Below, in pieces: positions 6,729 to 11,821 of a stretch of DNA of 11,821 bases. Under the pieces are notes generated by a model, which did no database searches, had not been told where the DNA came from, and saw only the letters and a program-made list of their open reading frames with translations. Numbering within the stretch: position 1 is the first letter of the stretch; each line of letters begins with the position of its first letter. Source of the DNA: Clostridiales bacterium (lineage in GTDB: Bacteria > Bacillota > Clostridia > Christensenellales > Aristaeellaceae); NCBI GenBank assembly GCA_004554085.1, contig SFNY01000078.1:1-11821 (forward strand), in the 5' to 3' direction. The position numbers and the translations under genes were made by a program.

Positions 6729-7898
6729 TCACTGCTGCGCCGTCTGTCTCAGTGCAGCGGTTAGCAGCTCGTGCTTGCGGTTGGTCTCCTCCCAGGGCAT
6801 GCACAGGTCGGTGCGCCCGAAGTGCCCGTAGCAGGAAAGCCCGGAATAGATGGGTCTGGCCAGACGCAGATCTCGAATGATGCCCGAGGGCGTGAGATCG
6901 AAGGTCTCCTTCACAGCGGCTTCGATGCGGCTGTTGGGAAGCACTCCGGTGCCGAAGCAGTCCACCGTGACGCTGACGGGTTTGCTCCTGCCGATGGCAT
7001 AGGCGATCTGCACCTCGCAGCGCTTCGCCATGCCCGCCGCCACGATGTTCTTTGCAACCCAGCGGGCGGCATAGGCCCCGGAGCGATCCACCTTGGTCGG
7101 GTCCTTGCCGGACAGCGCGCCTCCGCCGATGTGTGCGACGGGGCCATACTGATCCACCGCCAGCTTACGCCCGGTGAGTCCGGTGTCCACAGCCGGGCCA
7201 CCTCGGACAAAGGTTCCGGAGGGATTGATGAGGATGTGGGTATCCTCCTTCAGAAGCTCCCAGGGAATCGCCTTCTCCAGCACTTCATCCTCGACAAAGC
7301 GCACGATGCTGCTGCGTTCGATCTTCCTACCGTGCTGGAGGGAAACGACCAGCGCGGCGATGGCCAAGGGTTTGTCGTTTTCATAGGCGACGGTGACCTG
7401 CGCCTTTCCGTCTGCACCCATCCACGCGCAGTTGGGTCTGGGCTCGTCCAGCGTCCTGCAGATTCGGTGCGCCAGCACCACGGGCAGAGGCAGGTATTCA
7501 GGGGTCTCGTCCGTGGCATAGCCCACAGCAACGCCCTGATCGCCCGCGCCCATAACCTTCTGATCGACGGCGGCTGCGATGTCGGGGGACTGCCTGTGGA
7601 GGCGGATCTCCAGCTTGTATTCCTTCTTCGGATTCGCACAGAGATCGCGTATGGTGTAGCCGATGCGGTCGATGGCGTCTGCGACGATCTCACCGCAGTC
7701 AACCTTTGCGCCGGAGCTGACCTCGCCGCCGATGATCACCTTGCCATTCGTGGCAAATACCTCCACGGCGACGCGCGCAGAAGGATCCTGTGCAAGGTGC
7801 GCGTCCAGAATGGAATCTGCGATCTGGTCGCAGAACTTGTCGGGGTGACCGGCGCGGACGGATTCCGCCGTGACCAGTCGGATGTTCCTCTCGTTCAT
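6729..7898 (-). CDS. metK: S-adenosylmethionine synthetase (methionine adenosyltransferase)
   Basis: A 389-aa cytoplasmic enzyme that makes SAM from methionine and ATP. I chose the ATG at 7898 because GAGGAG lies 7 nt upstream. It is full length and the catalytic signatures are intact: AGHPDKFCDQIAD (16-28; H18, D20), GAGDQG (117-122), D238 with R244/K245, and GGGALSGKDPTKVDRS (258-273; K265, D271). These match the equivalent residues of E. coli MetK. Nothing suggests decay. The surprise is its place inside a phage replication operon, between an unknown gene and the nuclease module. A host must already have metK, so this copy probably boosts SAM for element-encoded methylation or resists SAM depletion. 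No methyltransferase is visible in the window. Confidence 0.96.
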   Translation of the reverse strand: MNERNIRLVTAESVRAGHPDKFCDQIADSILDAHLAQDPSARVAVEVFATNGKVIIGGEVSSGAKVDCGEIVADAIDRIGYTIRDLCANPKKEYKLEIRLHRQSPDIAAAVDQKVMGAGDQGVAVGYATDETPEYLPLPVVLAHRICRTLDEPRPNCAWMGADGKAQVTVAYENDKPLAIAALVVSLQHGRKIERSSIVRFVEDEVLEKAIPWELLKEDTHILINPSGTFVRGGPAVDTGLTGRKLAVDQYGPVAHIGGGALSGKDPTKVDRSGAYAARWVAKNIVAAGMAKRCEVQIAYAIGRSKPVSVTVDCFGTGVLPNSRIEAAVKETFDLTPSGIIRDLRLARPIYSGLSCYGHFGRTDLCMPWEETNRKHELLTAALRQTAQQ

Positions 7899-7915
7899 CG
7901 TAAATCTCCTCGTTT

Positions 7916-8440
7916 TCAATCGTAGTGGGCGACCTGTGTCCGGAGCGGCCTGTCCTTCTTTGCGGGTTGAGGTTTCTTCATTGCGCTGCGAAGGGCGTAG
8001 TATGCCGTGGGATCCGGATAGCCCTCAGCGTTGCGGTAACACAGCGGCGCAGCATCCTCCGCAGTCGGATTCCGGGTGTGCTGCTCCGCGTCTGAGTGGT
8101 AAGCCTTCATGCGCCTGCCACCATCCTTCGACTCAGCCGCCGCCAGCCGGTCAGAAGACGGGCCAGCACATACTCCGCCCGCAGCAAAGGCGTCGATGAT
8201 GTACCACACACCCTGCATCTTGCGGAGCAGCAGGTACACGCCATCCTCATAACACACCTCCTGGCATTCGGTGTCCAACTGCACGCCGTTGGCCTCATGC
8301 TCCGCAAGGTAAGCTGCAAGCTCCGTTTGCAGGACAAAGGCCCGGATGAACCTTGCGCCCAGCGCACGGTTGAGCCTTGTGAACTGCTTCCAGCCGGGGC
8401 GGGTGAATCTCACCGGCGGCAGGGGCTTGAAATTACTCAT
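7916..8440 (-). CDS. Unrecognised 174-aa early protein
   Basis: The start is set by AGGAGG just before the ATG at 8440; an upstream in-frame Met lacks a comparable site. Residues 10-85 look like a compact alpha/beta domain (PGWKQFTRLNRALGARFIRAF, then CYEDGVYLLLRKMQGVWYIIDAF). Residues 95-174 are polar, rich in Ala, Arg, Lys and Pro and probably disordered, with a basic patch at MKKPQPAKKDRPLR (154-167). I do not recognise the family and see no catalytic motif. The gene follows the HTH regulator by 37 nt and precedes metK by 17 nt, so it is almost certainly part of the same transcript. Confidence 0.75.
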   Translation of the reverse strand: MSNFKPLPPVRFTRPGWKQFTRLNRALGARFIRAFVLQTELAAYLAEHEANGVQLDTECQEVCYEDGVYLLLRKMQGVWYIIDAFAAGGVCAGPSSDRLAAAESKDGGRRMKAYHSDAEQHTRNPTAEDAAPLCYRNAEGYPDPTAYYALRSAMKKPQPAKKDRPLRTQVAHYD

Positions 8441-8477
8441 ATCATATCCTCCTCTCTTCATTCGGTGGGTTTCCGCA

Positions 8478-8804
8478 TTACCCGGCAAACTGGGAAATGA
8501 TGCTGTTCAGAACCACCAGATCTTCACCCTCCATAGAAGGTGCCATTTTTTTCAGGAGAGCCACTTGTTTCGGGTTCAGCGTGCTTCGCGTCGGCTGGTA
8601 CCAATCCGATAGCTTCACGCCTCCACCGTAGCGGCCGCAAACAGTTTCGATGGGGTAAACAAGCGTGAGCTCCTCAATATCCCTGCGGATCGTGCGCTCA
8701 TTGACCCCGTACTTTTCAGCAAGGTAGCCAATGGTCAGATGACGCTTCGCGCGCAATTCCGTATAGATTGCCTCTCTGCGTTCTGTAGGTCTCAGCTTGT
8801 TCAC
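8478..8804 (-). CDS. Small HTH regulator (DeoR/WYL-type N-terminal domain only)
   Basis: A 108-aa protein with a winged-helix domain at about 6-65: LTIGYLAEKYGVNERTIRRDIEEL (23-46) is a clear helix-turn-helix, followed by a wing (VCGRYGGGVKL). It lacks the WYL or sugar-binding effector domain of full-length relatives; residues 70-108 are a short helical tail (KQVALLKKMAPSMEGEDLVVLNSII). The start is taken as GTG at 8804, with AAAGGGGG directly against it. This spacing is poor, but an in-frame stop lies upstream and no better start exists. It is the first gene after the terminator and sits next to a 29-bp palindrome, so it probably regulates its own operon (metK and replication genes). That regulation is inferred. 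Confidence 0.82.
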   Translation of the reverse strand: MNKLRPTERREAIYTELRAKRHLTIGYLAEKYGVNERTIRRDIEELTLVYPIETVCGRYGGGVKLSDWYQPTRSTLNPKQVALLKKMAPSMEGEDLVVLNSIISQFAG

Positions 8805-8838
8805 CCCCTTTCCGTTCGCCGTGATTGAAGTCTACCGC

Positions 8839-8867
8839 TTAACCCGGACAACTTTTGTCCAGGTTAA
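8839..8867. promoter_or_regulatory. 29-bp palindrome, candidate operator of the HTH regulator
   Basis: TTAACC-C-GGACAA and TTGTCC-A-GGTTAA are 13-nt arms with a single mismatch around a 3-nt spacer, 35 nt upstream of the HTH gene start. This is the size expected for a dimeric winged-helix binding site. I could not place a convincing -35/-10 pair around it, so its position relative to the promoter is open. Confidence 0.7.
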
Positions 8868-8909
8868 AACGCCGCGTGAAAATTTCTGAGTTTTGCTGGG
8901 GATGGCGAT

Positions 8910-8967
8910 AAAAAAGGACGGAGGAATGCCGGACACAGGTACAACTGTGTCCAACATTGCTCCGTCC
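8910..8967 (-). terminator. Nested-palindrome terminator, possible repeat element
   Basis: On the minus strand a long hairpin is followed by TTTTTT. The outer arms GGACGGAG/CTCCGTCC and inner arms GGACACAG/CTGTGTCC are each perfect 8-mers, joined by a partly paired 7-nt segment (AATG/CATT), with a 6-nt loop. It lies downstream of the zinc-ribbon gene and upstream of the HTH gene, so it should separate their transcripts. Its nested GTCC-rich symmetry also resembles dispersed REP- or MITE-type palindromes of clostridial genomes; that is a recollection, not a search result. Confidence 0.75.
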
Positions 8968-9007
8968 CTAATGGTGGCGCGCAGCCCCGGCGGCAGTCAG
9001 CAATGGC

Positions 9008-9026
9008 ATTATTCGCGGCGAATGAT
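9008..9026. repeat. Short palindrome after the zinc-ribbon gene
   Basis: ATTATTCGC and GCGAATGAT are 9-nt arms with one mismatch around a single base, just past the stop of the zinc-ribbon gene. It could be a protein binding site or part of a 3' RNA structure. The rest of 8968-9029 holds no gene I can support. Confidence 0.35.
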
Positions 9027-9029
9027 CCG

Positions 9030-9227
9030 TCAACACGGTCGATATGTACCGATCATCCTGCTGATCCTCTTGCGTGGTACAGCGAGTTCCGTAGAAAAAT
9101 CATTCAGATGAACTCTGAAACAGCGTGTGCATTTTGGGCACATGACTGTGATCGTCACTTCTCCGCTGCCCTCCGCATAAACCTCTCCCCTGTAACAAAT
9201 TGGACAGACAATCTTATGTTCGATCAT
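9030..9227 (-). CDS. Small zinc-ribbon protein in the cro position
   Basis: A 65-aa protein. The ATG at 9227 follows AAAGGAG with 7-nt spacing; an upstream in-frame Met has no such site. Two knuckles, CPIC (8-11) and CPKC (30-33), flank a GEVYAEGSGEVTITVM strand region, the layout of a rubredoxin-like zinc ribbon. The basic tail (VPRKRISRMIGTYRPC) could contact nucleic acid and adds a final Cys. It is the first gene behind the minus-strand promoter that faces the S24 repressor, where lambda-like elements carry cro, and it is followed by a terminator. A regulatory or RNA-polymerase-binding role is possible, but no family is recognised. Confidence 0.75.
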   Translation of the reverse strand: MIEHKIVCPICYRGEVYAEGSGEVTITVMCPKCTRCFRVHLNDFSTELAVPRKRISRMIGTYRPC

Positions 9228-9314
9228 CTCTTTTCTCCTTTGCAATATCAGCTGTACATCCTGCAAGTCGTTTTCCTGGCCATTGATTCCATACCGTCCG
9301 GAATCAACGCCAAT

Positions 9315-9343
9315 ATGCTATCACAAGAATCTGCGCATTACAA
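9315..9343 (-). promoter_or_regulatory. Leftward early promoter (PR/PL-like)
   Basis: On the minus strand -35 TTGTAA (9343-9338), a 17-nt spacer and -10 TAGCAT (9320-9315) preceded by an extended TGA. The individual boxes are moderate matches, but the spacing is exact and the layout mirrors the rightward promoter. It would transcribe the zinc-ribbon gene. Confidence 0.65.
9319..9335 (-). promoter_or_regulatory. Candidate operator O1 inside the leftward promoter
   Basis: On the minus strand this reads CGCAGATTCTTGTGATA, identical over 17 bp to the site in the rightward promoter. It fills the spacer between -35 and -10 and includes the extended -10, so a bound repressor should block RNA polymerase. 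The S24 repressor encoded next is the natural candidate. Confidence 0.75.
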
Positions 9344-9414
9344 GCGAACATCCTTCCCATAAAAAATAAATGTGTTCCCGATATTATTGAGATTTCAGCC
9401 TGATATGTTCAAAT

Positions 9415-9424
9415 ATTCTTGTGA
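9415..9424 (+). promoter_or_regulatory. Candidate operator O2, core copy upstream of the repressor promoter
   Basis: ATTCTTGTGA repeats the 10-nt core of the two 17-bp sites, 29 bp upstream of and in direct orientation to the copy at 9444-9453, and just before the rightward -35. The shorter match may mean a weaker site. Confidence 0.5.
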
Positions 9425-9430
9425 CAGGTA

Positions 9431-9459
9431 TTTACAAACGCAGATTCTTGTGATATGAT
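9431..9459 (+). promoter_or_regulatory. Rightward promoter of the repressor operon (PRM-like)
   Basis: -35 TTTACA (9431-9436), 17-nt spacer, -10 TATGAT (9454-9459) with an extended TGA. Transcription would start near 9466 and leave a leader of about 40 nt before the repressor ATG. The region 9228-9430 holds no gene I can support; it is AT-rich control DNA. Confidence 0.8.
9439..9455 (+). promoter_or_regulatory. Candidate operator O3 inside the repressor promoter
   Basis: CGCAGATTCTTGTGATA is the exact inverted copy of the site at 9319-9335 and takes the same place between -35 and -10. Binding of the repressor here would give negative autoregulation, which is inferred from position. Confidence 0.75.
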
Positions 9460-9503
9460 AATTGTAGAGACGAACAGGAGTCCATGGAGAGGGGCAGTTT
9501 GGT

Positions 9504-10352
9504 ATGGCAAACAAAAGGAAAGAAAGCGGAGTCGTTGCGTTCCCGGTTCAGAAGGCATCCGGGAAACCGCGCATTCGCTTTGGCAGTATCCTGCGCGAAT
9601 ACAGATTGAAGGCCCACCTTGATCAGGAGCAGGTAGGGAAGGCCTGCGGCGTGACCGGCAATGCGATCAGCAACTGGGAACGCGACGTCGCACGCCCGGA
9701 TGTTTCGCTGGTTCCCACGCTGTGCAATCTTCTCAATATCCCGCTGTACGACTTTTTCGGCATGACCAATCCGAATCCGTATTCTGAGGATGAGAAGGGG
9801 CTGATCGCCGACTATCGCTGCATGACCAACCCGAACAAGCGCCAGCTGCACAGCATTGTCAGAGCCATCGTCGACAGTCAGGAGGAAACCCGCCGGGAGA
9901 ACTATAGGAAAAACTACTGCCACCTCGTCGGGCACGACGCGGGGCTGGCGGCAGGCTTTGGCAGCCCGCTTGATGATGAGCCCGACGCTTACCCTGTGTT
10001 TGTGCGGGTCAGCAGAGACGCACGTCGCGCCGATGATGTGTTTCCAGTCAATGGTCAAAGCATGGAGCCGGATTACCCGGATGGCTCCATGGTGTTTGTA
10101 GAGCGCGTGGATGCTTCCGAGCTGGCGTATGGCGATGTCCTTGCCTGCATCGTCGCCGGCACGCCCTACGTCAAGATCTACGAGAGAGACGGCCTTCATT
10201 CGATCAACCCGGATTATTCTGTAATTCCTGTTACCGATGACGATAATATGCGGCTGATCGGGCGCGTGGTTGGTCTCGTCGATCCCGAGGACATTGCATC
10301 CGACGCAGAGGCACAGGAGCTCATGGAAGTTTTTGCGGACGAACTCAACTAA
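9504..10352 (+). CDS. XRE-family repressor with S24 (LexA/CI-type) self-cleaving domain
   Basis: A 282-aa repressor. Residues 26-84 form an XRE helix-turn-helix (FGSILREYRLKAHLDQEQVG, then VTGNAISNWERDVARPD). A linker leads to the cleavage region GLAAGFG (147-153), where A150-G151 is the expected scissile bond. The S24 domain has the nucleophile S186 in VNGQSMEPDYPDGS and the general base K224 in TPYVKIYE. The protein should therefore cleave itself when RecA filaments form, releasing the early genes after DNA damage. The ATG at 9504 is preceded by GAGAGGGG at about 10 nt. The N-terminal 25 residues before the HTH are longer than in many relatives. It is divergent from the replication genes and probably binds the repeats in the control region. 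Confidence 0.93.
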   Translation: MANKRKESGVVAFPVQKASGKPRIRFGSILREYRLKAHLDQEQVGKACGVTGNAISNWERDVARPDVSLVPTLCNLLNIPLYDFFGMTNPNPYSEDEKGLIADYRCMTNPNKRQLHSIVRAIVDSQEETRRENYRKNYCHLVGHDAGLAAGFGSPLDDEPDAYPVFVRVSRDARRADDVFPVNGQSMEPDYPDGSMVFVERVDASELAYGDVLACIVAGTPYVKIYERDGLHSINPDYSVIPVTDDDNMRLIGRVVGLVDPEDIASDAEAQELMEVFADELN

Positions 10353-10448
10353 AGCAATCCATAGAATCGAAAAATCTGCTTTGTCGGCAGGTGTATTTTC
10401 TATACCCAAAATTAAGGAAGCGATGCGTGAATGAACGGAGGTGTACGC

Positions 10449-10871
10449 ATGTCAAGAATCGTGGATCAAGGAAAAACCGAACAAATACTGCACTTCATTC
10501 GGGTGTACGCTGCTGCGCATGGTTTCGGCCCTACCATTCGTGAGATCGGCGACGCCGTTGGGCTCAAGTCCAGTTCTACTGTGTACAACTATCTTTCACG
10601 AATGCGTCAAAAGGGCCTGATTGCATCGACGCCCGGAAAGCCGCACAGCCTGCATGTGCCGGGGCCACGGTTGGAGGACGATCCCTGCGATGATGGCAGC
10701 GCGGTGCTGAACTGCAAGTTCCGCTTCCCGGATGGAACCTACCCGGTGAGCGTAATTGCCATGGTAGCGGATGACGAAAAGGAGTTCACGCCGGTCAAGG
10801 CCGAACAGGTGGAGGTTCTGCGCATGCAGACAATGGCGACGAGGAAGGCAGGGACGAACGATGCAGAGTGA
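10449..10871 (+). CDS. LexA-like winged-helix protein without protease domain
   Basis: A 140-aa protein. The ATG at 10449 follows GGAGGTG at 5-nt spacing and is preferred over the in-frame ATG 18 nt upstream. Residues 8-70 match the LexA DNA-binding domain (ILHFIRVYAAAHGFGPTIREI, GLKSSSTVYNYLSRMRQKGLI, then a TPGKPHSLHV wing). The remaining 70 residues have no cleavage site and no Ser/Lys dyad, so it cannot be a canonical self-cleaving LexA. They contain a short beta-rich segment (AVLNCKFRFPDGTYPVSVIAM). It lies 96 nt downstream of the S24 repressor and its end overlaps the next gene by 11 nt. It may modulate host SOS genes or its own operon; the target is unknown. Confidence 0.85.
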   Translation: MSRIVDQGKTEQILHFIRVYAAAHGFGPTIREIGDAVGLKSSSTVYNYLSRMRQKGLIASTPGKPHSLHVPGPRLEDDPCDDGSAVLNCKFRFPDGTYPVSVIAMVADDEKEFTPVKAEQVEVLRMQTMATRKAGTNDAE

Positions 10872-11403
10872 GATTCGGAGACCCATTGCAAAGGATGCGC
10901 GGCGATGCGCGTTCACCGGCTATCGTCCCATGAAGATGCCCTTCGGCTACGATGAGGAATGCCCTCTGGCACTGGATTTCAAGAAAAGGCTTCATGAGAC
11001 GATTGAGATTCTGATCCTTCAGGGCTACAAGCACATGATCTCGGGAGGCGCGCAGGGCATGGACCTCATGGCTGCCGAGACGGTTCTGGATTTGCAGAAG
11101 GACTATCCCGAGGTTACCCTCGAGATCGCTGTCCCCTTCGAGACACAGGCTGCGAAATGGTCGGATGACTATCGGAAGCGCTGGCAGGAGTGCATCGACA
11201 GGGCGGATGTAATCACGGTGCTGTCGCACCAGTACACAAAGGGCTGCCTTTATGCCAGAAACCGCTATCTGGTCACGCAGGCAGACCTCCTTCTGGCCTG
11301 CTACGATGGGCAGGAAGGTGGGACAAAGAACACTGTGGAGTACGCAAAGAATACCGGGTGCAGGGTATGTTTGATTCCGCCGGTCAAGGGAAAAATGCAC
11401 TAG
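10861..11403 (+). CDS. SLOG-superfamily protein (DUF1273/YpsA-like)
   Basis: A 180-aa Rossmann-like protein. I chose the ATG at 10861, which overlaps the LexA-like stop by 11 nt; AGGAAGG lies about 13 nt upstream. A longer frame exists but runs through the preceding gene. Motifs typical of the YpsA/DUF1273 branch are CAFTGYRP (16-23), ISGGAQGMDLMAAE (60-73), the IAVPFETQAAKW segment (89-100) and YDGQEGGTKNTVEYA (148-162). SLOG proteins are thought to bind nucleotides or nucleotide-derived ligands, and members occur in mobile elements and defence or stress systems. Here it is co-encoded with two damage-type regulators, so a role in sensing a nucleotide signal is plausible but unproven. Confidence 0.88.
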   Translation: MQSEIRRPIAKDARRCAFTGYRPMKMPFGYDEECPLALDFKKRLHETIEILILQGYKHMISGGAQGMDLMAAETVLDLQKDYPEVTLEIAVPFETQAAKWSDDYRKRWQECIDRADVITVLSHQYTKGCLYARNRYLVTQADLLLACYDGQEGGTKNTVEYAKNTGCRVCLIPPVKGKMH

Positions 11404-11452
11404 GGCACGGCTGCGGTCGCGTTTGATGAAAGGATGAATGAGAGGTGTTCCC

Positions 11453-11770
11453 ATGAATGAGCAGCGTCCACTGAAGGGTGCCCGACCACCCCGGCTGGAA
11501 AAGGTGTACGTCAAGGTCAATTCCGACTTTGACGCCACCGGCTACATGCAGCCCCGCTCCATCACATGGGCGGACGGCAGAACCTTCACCATCGAGGCCG
11601 TGAAGGACTTTCGCCCGGCGGCCTGCTACCGTCAGGGTGCGGAGGGCGCATGTTACACGATCATGGTTCGCGGAGAGGAGAAGCATCTCTTCTTCGAGTG
11701 GATCAATTCCTCCTTTGCCACCCGGGTCGCCCGGTGGTACGTGGAGACGGCGGTTCCGGAAGCAAACTAA
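11453..11770 (+). CDS. Conserved-looking 105-aa protein, unknown function
   Basis: The ATG at 11453 follows GAGAGGTG at 5-nt spacing; an in-frame ATG 15 nt upstream lacks a better site. The protein has a basic N-terminus (NEQRPLKGARPPRLEKVYVK), then a small beta-rich domain with MQPRSITWADGRTFTIEAV (32-50), ACYTIMVRGEEKHLFFEW (66-83) and RVARWYVE (91-98). The strand pattern resembles a small barrel, and I recall similar proteins in clostridial mobile elements, often near SOS-type genes; no function is known to me. It begins 49 nt after the SLOG gene and is probably in the same transcript. Confidence 0.8.
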   Translation: MNEQRPLKGARPPRLEKVYVKVNSDFDATGYMQPRSITWADGRTFTIEAVKDFRPAACYRQGAEGACYTIMVRGEEKHLFFEWINSSFATRVARWYVETAVPEAN

Positions 11771-11801
11771 CCCGTCAAACTGAGGAAGGAGGTCGGCACA
11801 G

Positions 11802-11821
11802 ATGGCAGAGCGCGTGCGGCA
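11802..11821 (+). CDS. Start of a further gene (partial, unidentified)
   Basis: An optimal AAGGAGGT (11786-11793) lies 8 nt before an ATG that opens MAERVR and then runs off the window. The strength of the ribosome binding site supports a real gene, the fifth of the repressor-side operon. Six codons are too few to identify it. Confidence 0.7.

Noticed and set aside
6771..7925. 384-codon open frame on the plus strand
   Set aside because: Antisense shadow of metK, with no family pattern.
9319..9455. CRISPR-like or att-type repeats in the control region
   Set aside because: There are only two 17-bp copies, in inverted orientation and both placed inside promoters, so operators explain them better. 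No integrase or tRNA end is nearby.
9300..9470. Classical Gram-positive LexA box (GAAC-N4-GTTC type) in the control region
   Set aside because: I looked for it on both strands and found single half-sites only, not a properly spaced pair.
9484..9600. Overlapping ATG at 9484 in another frame, just before the repressor start
   Set aside because: AGGAG is only 3 nt from this ATG, and the frame closes after about 37 codons inside the repressor gene. The frame at 9504 carries the HTH and S24 domains.
10369..10402. Possible terminator between the S24 repressor and the LexA-like gene
   Set aside because: Only a 4-bp CTGC/GCAG stem with a distant TTTTC; too weak to call, and no good promoter follows for the next gene.

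Overview
The window looks like the early/control region of a temperate phage or related integrated element from a fairly GC-rich member of the Bacillota (probably class Clostridia). The evidence is the strong AGGAGG-type ribosome binding sites on most genes, a replication cassette (Cas4-like DUF2800 nuclease, Enc34-type SSB, PolA-family polymerase, VapE-type primase) that I know from clostridial prophages, and a cleavable S24 repressor facing that cassette across a divergent promoter region. I see no structural, integrase, tRNA or rRNA genes, so phage rather than conjugative element is an inference.

Layout. On the minus strand, reading from about 9310 down to 1: a 65-aa zinc-ribbon protein in the place where a Cro-like gene would be expected; a large nested-palindrome terminator; a 29-bp palindrome; a small HTH regulator; an unrecognised 174-aa protein; a complete S-adenosylmethionine synthetase (MetK); a 125-aa protein; the DUF2800 nuclease; the SSB; a hairpin; the DNA polymerase; a DUF3846 protein; a 24-aa four-cysteine microprotein; and a terminator. 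A plus-strand RelB/RelE-type toxin-antitoxin cassette with its own consensus promoter and palindromic operator follows. The minus strand then resumes with the N-terminal 455 codons of a VapE-type primase/helicase that runs off the left edge. On the plus strand from about 9460: the S24-peptidase XRE repressor, a LexA-like DNA-binding protein without a protease domain, a SLOG/YpsA-like protein overlapping it, a 105-aa conserved-looking protein, and the first codons of another gene with an excellent ribosome binding site.

How it fits together. The S24 repressor (cleavage site Ala150-Gly151, Ser186/Lys224 dyad) should be inactivated by RecA-type DNA-damage signalling. Two divergent promoters flank it, and both carry the same 17-bp sequence between their -35 and -10 elements, perfectly inverted with respect to each other. 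A third core copy lies just upstream of the repressor's own -35. This is the clearest candidate genetic switch in the window. The replication genes are separated from that switch by a terminator and have their own palindrome next to the HTH gene, which suggests a second layer of control. MetK, the toxin-antitoxin cassette and the four-cysteine microprotein are accessory additions to an otherwise familiar replication block.
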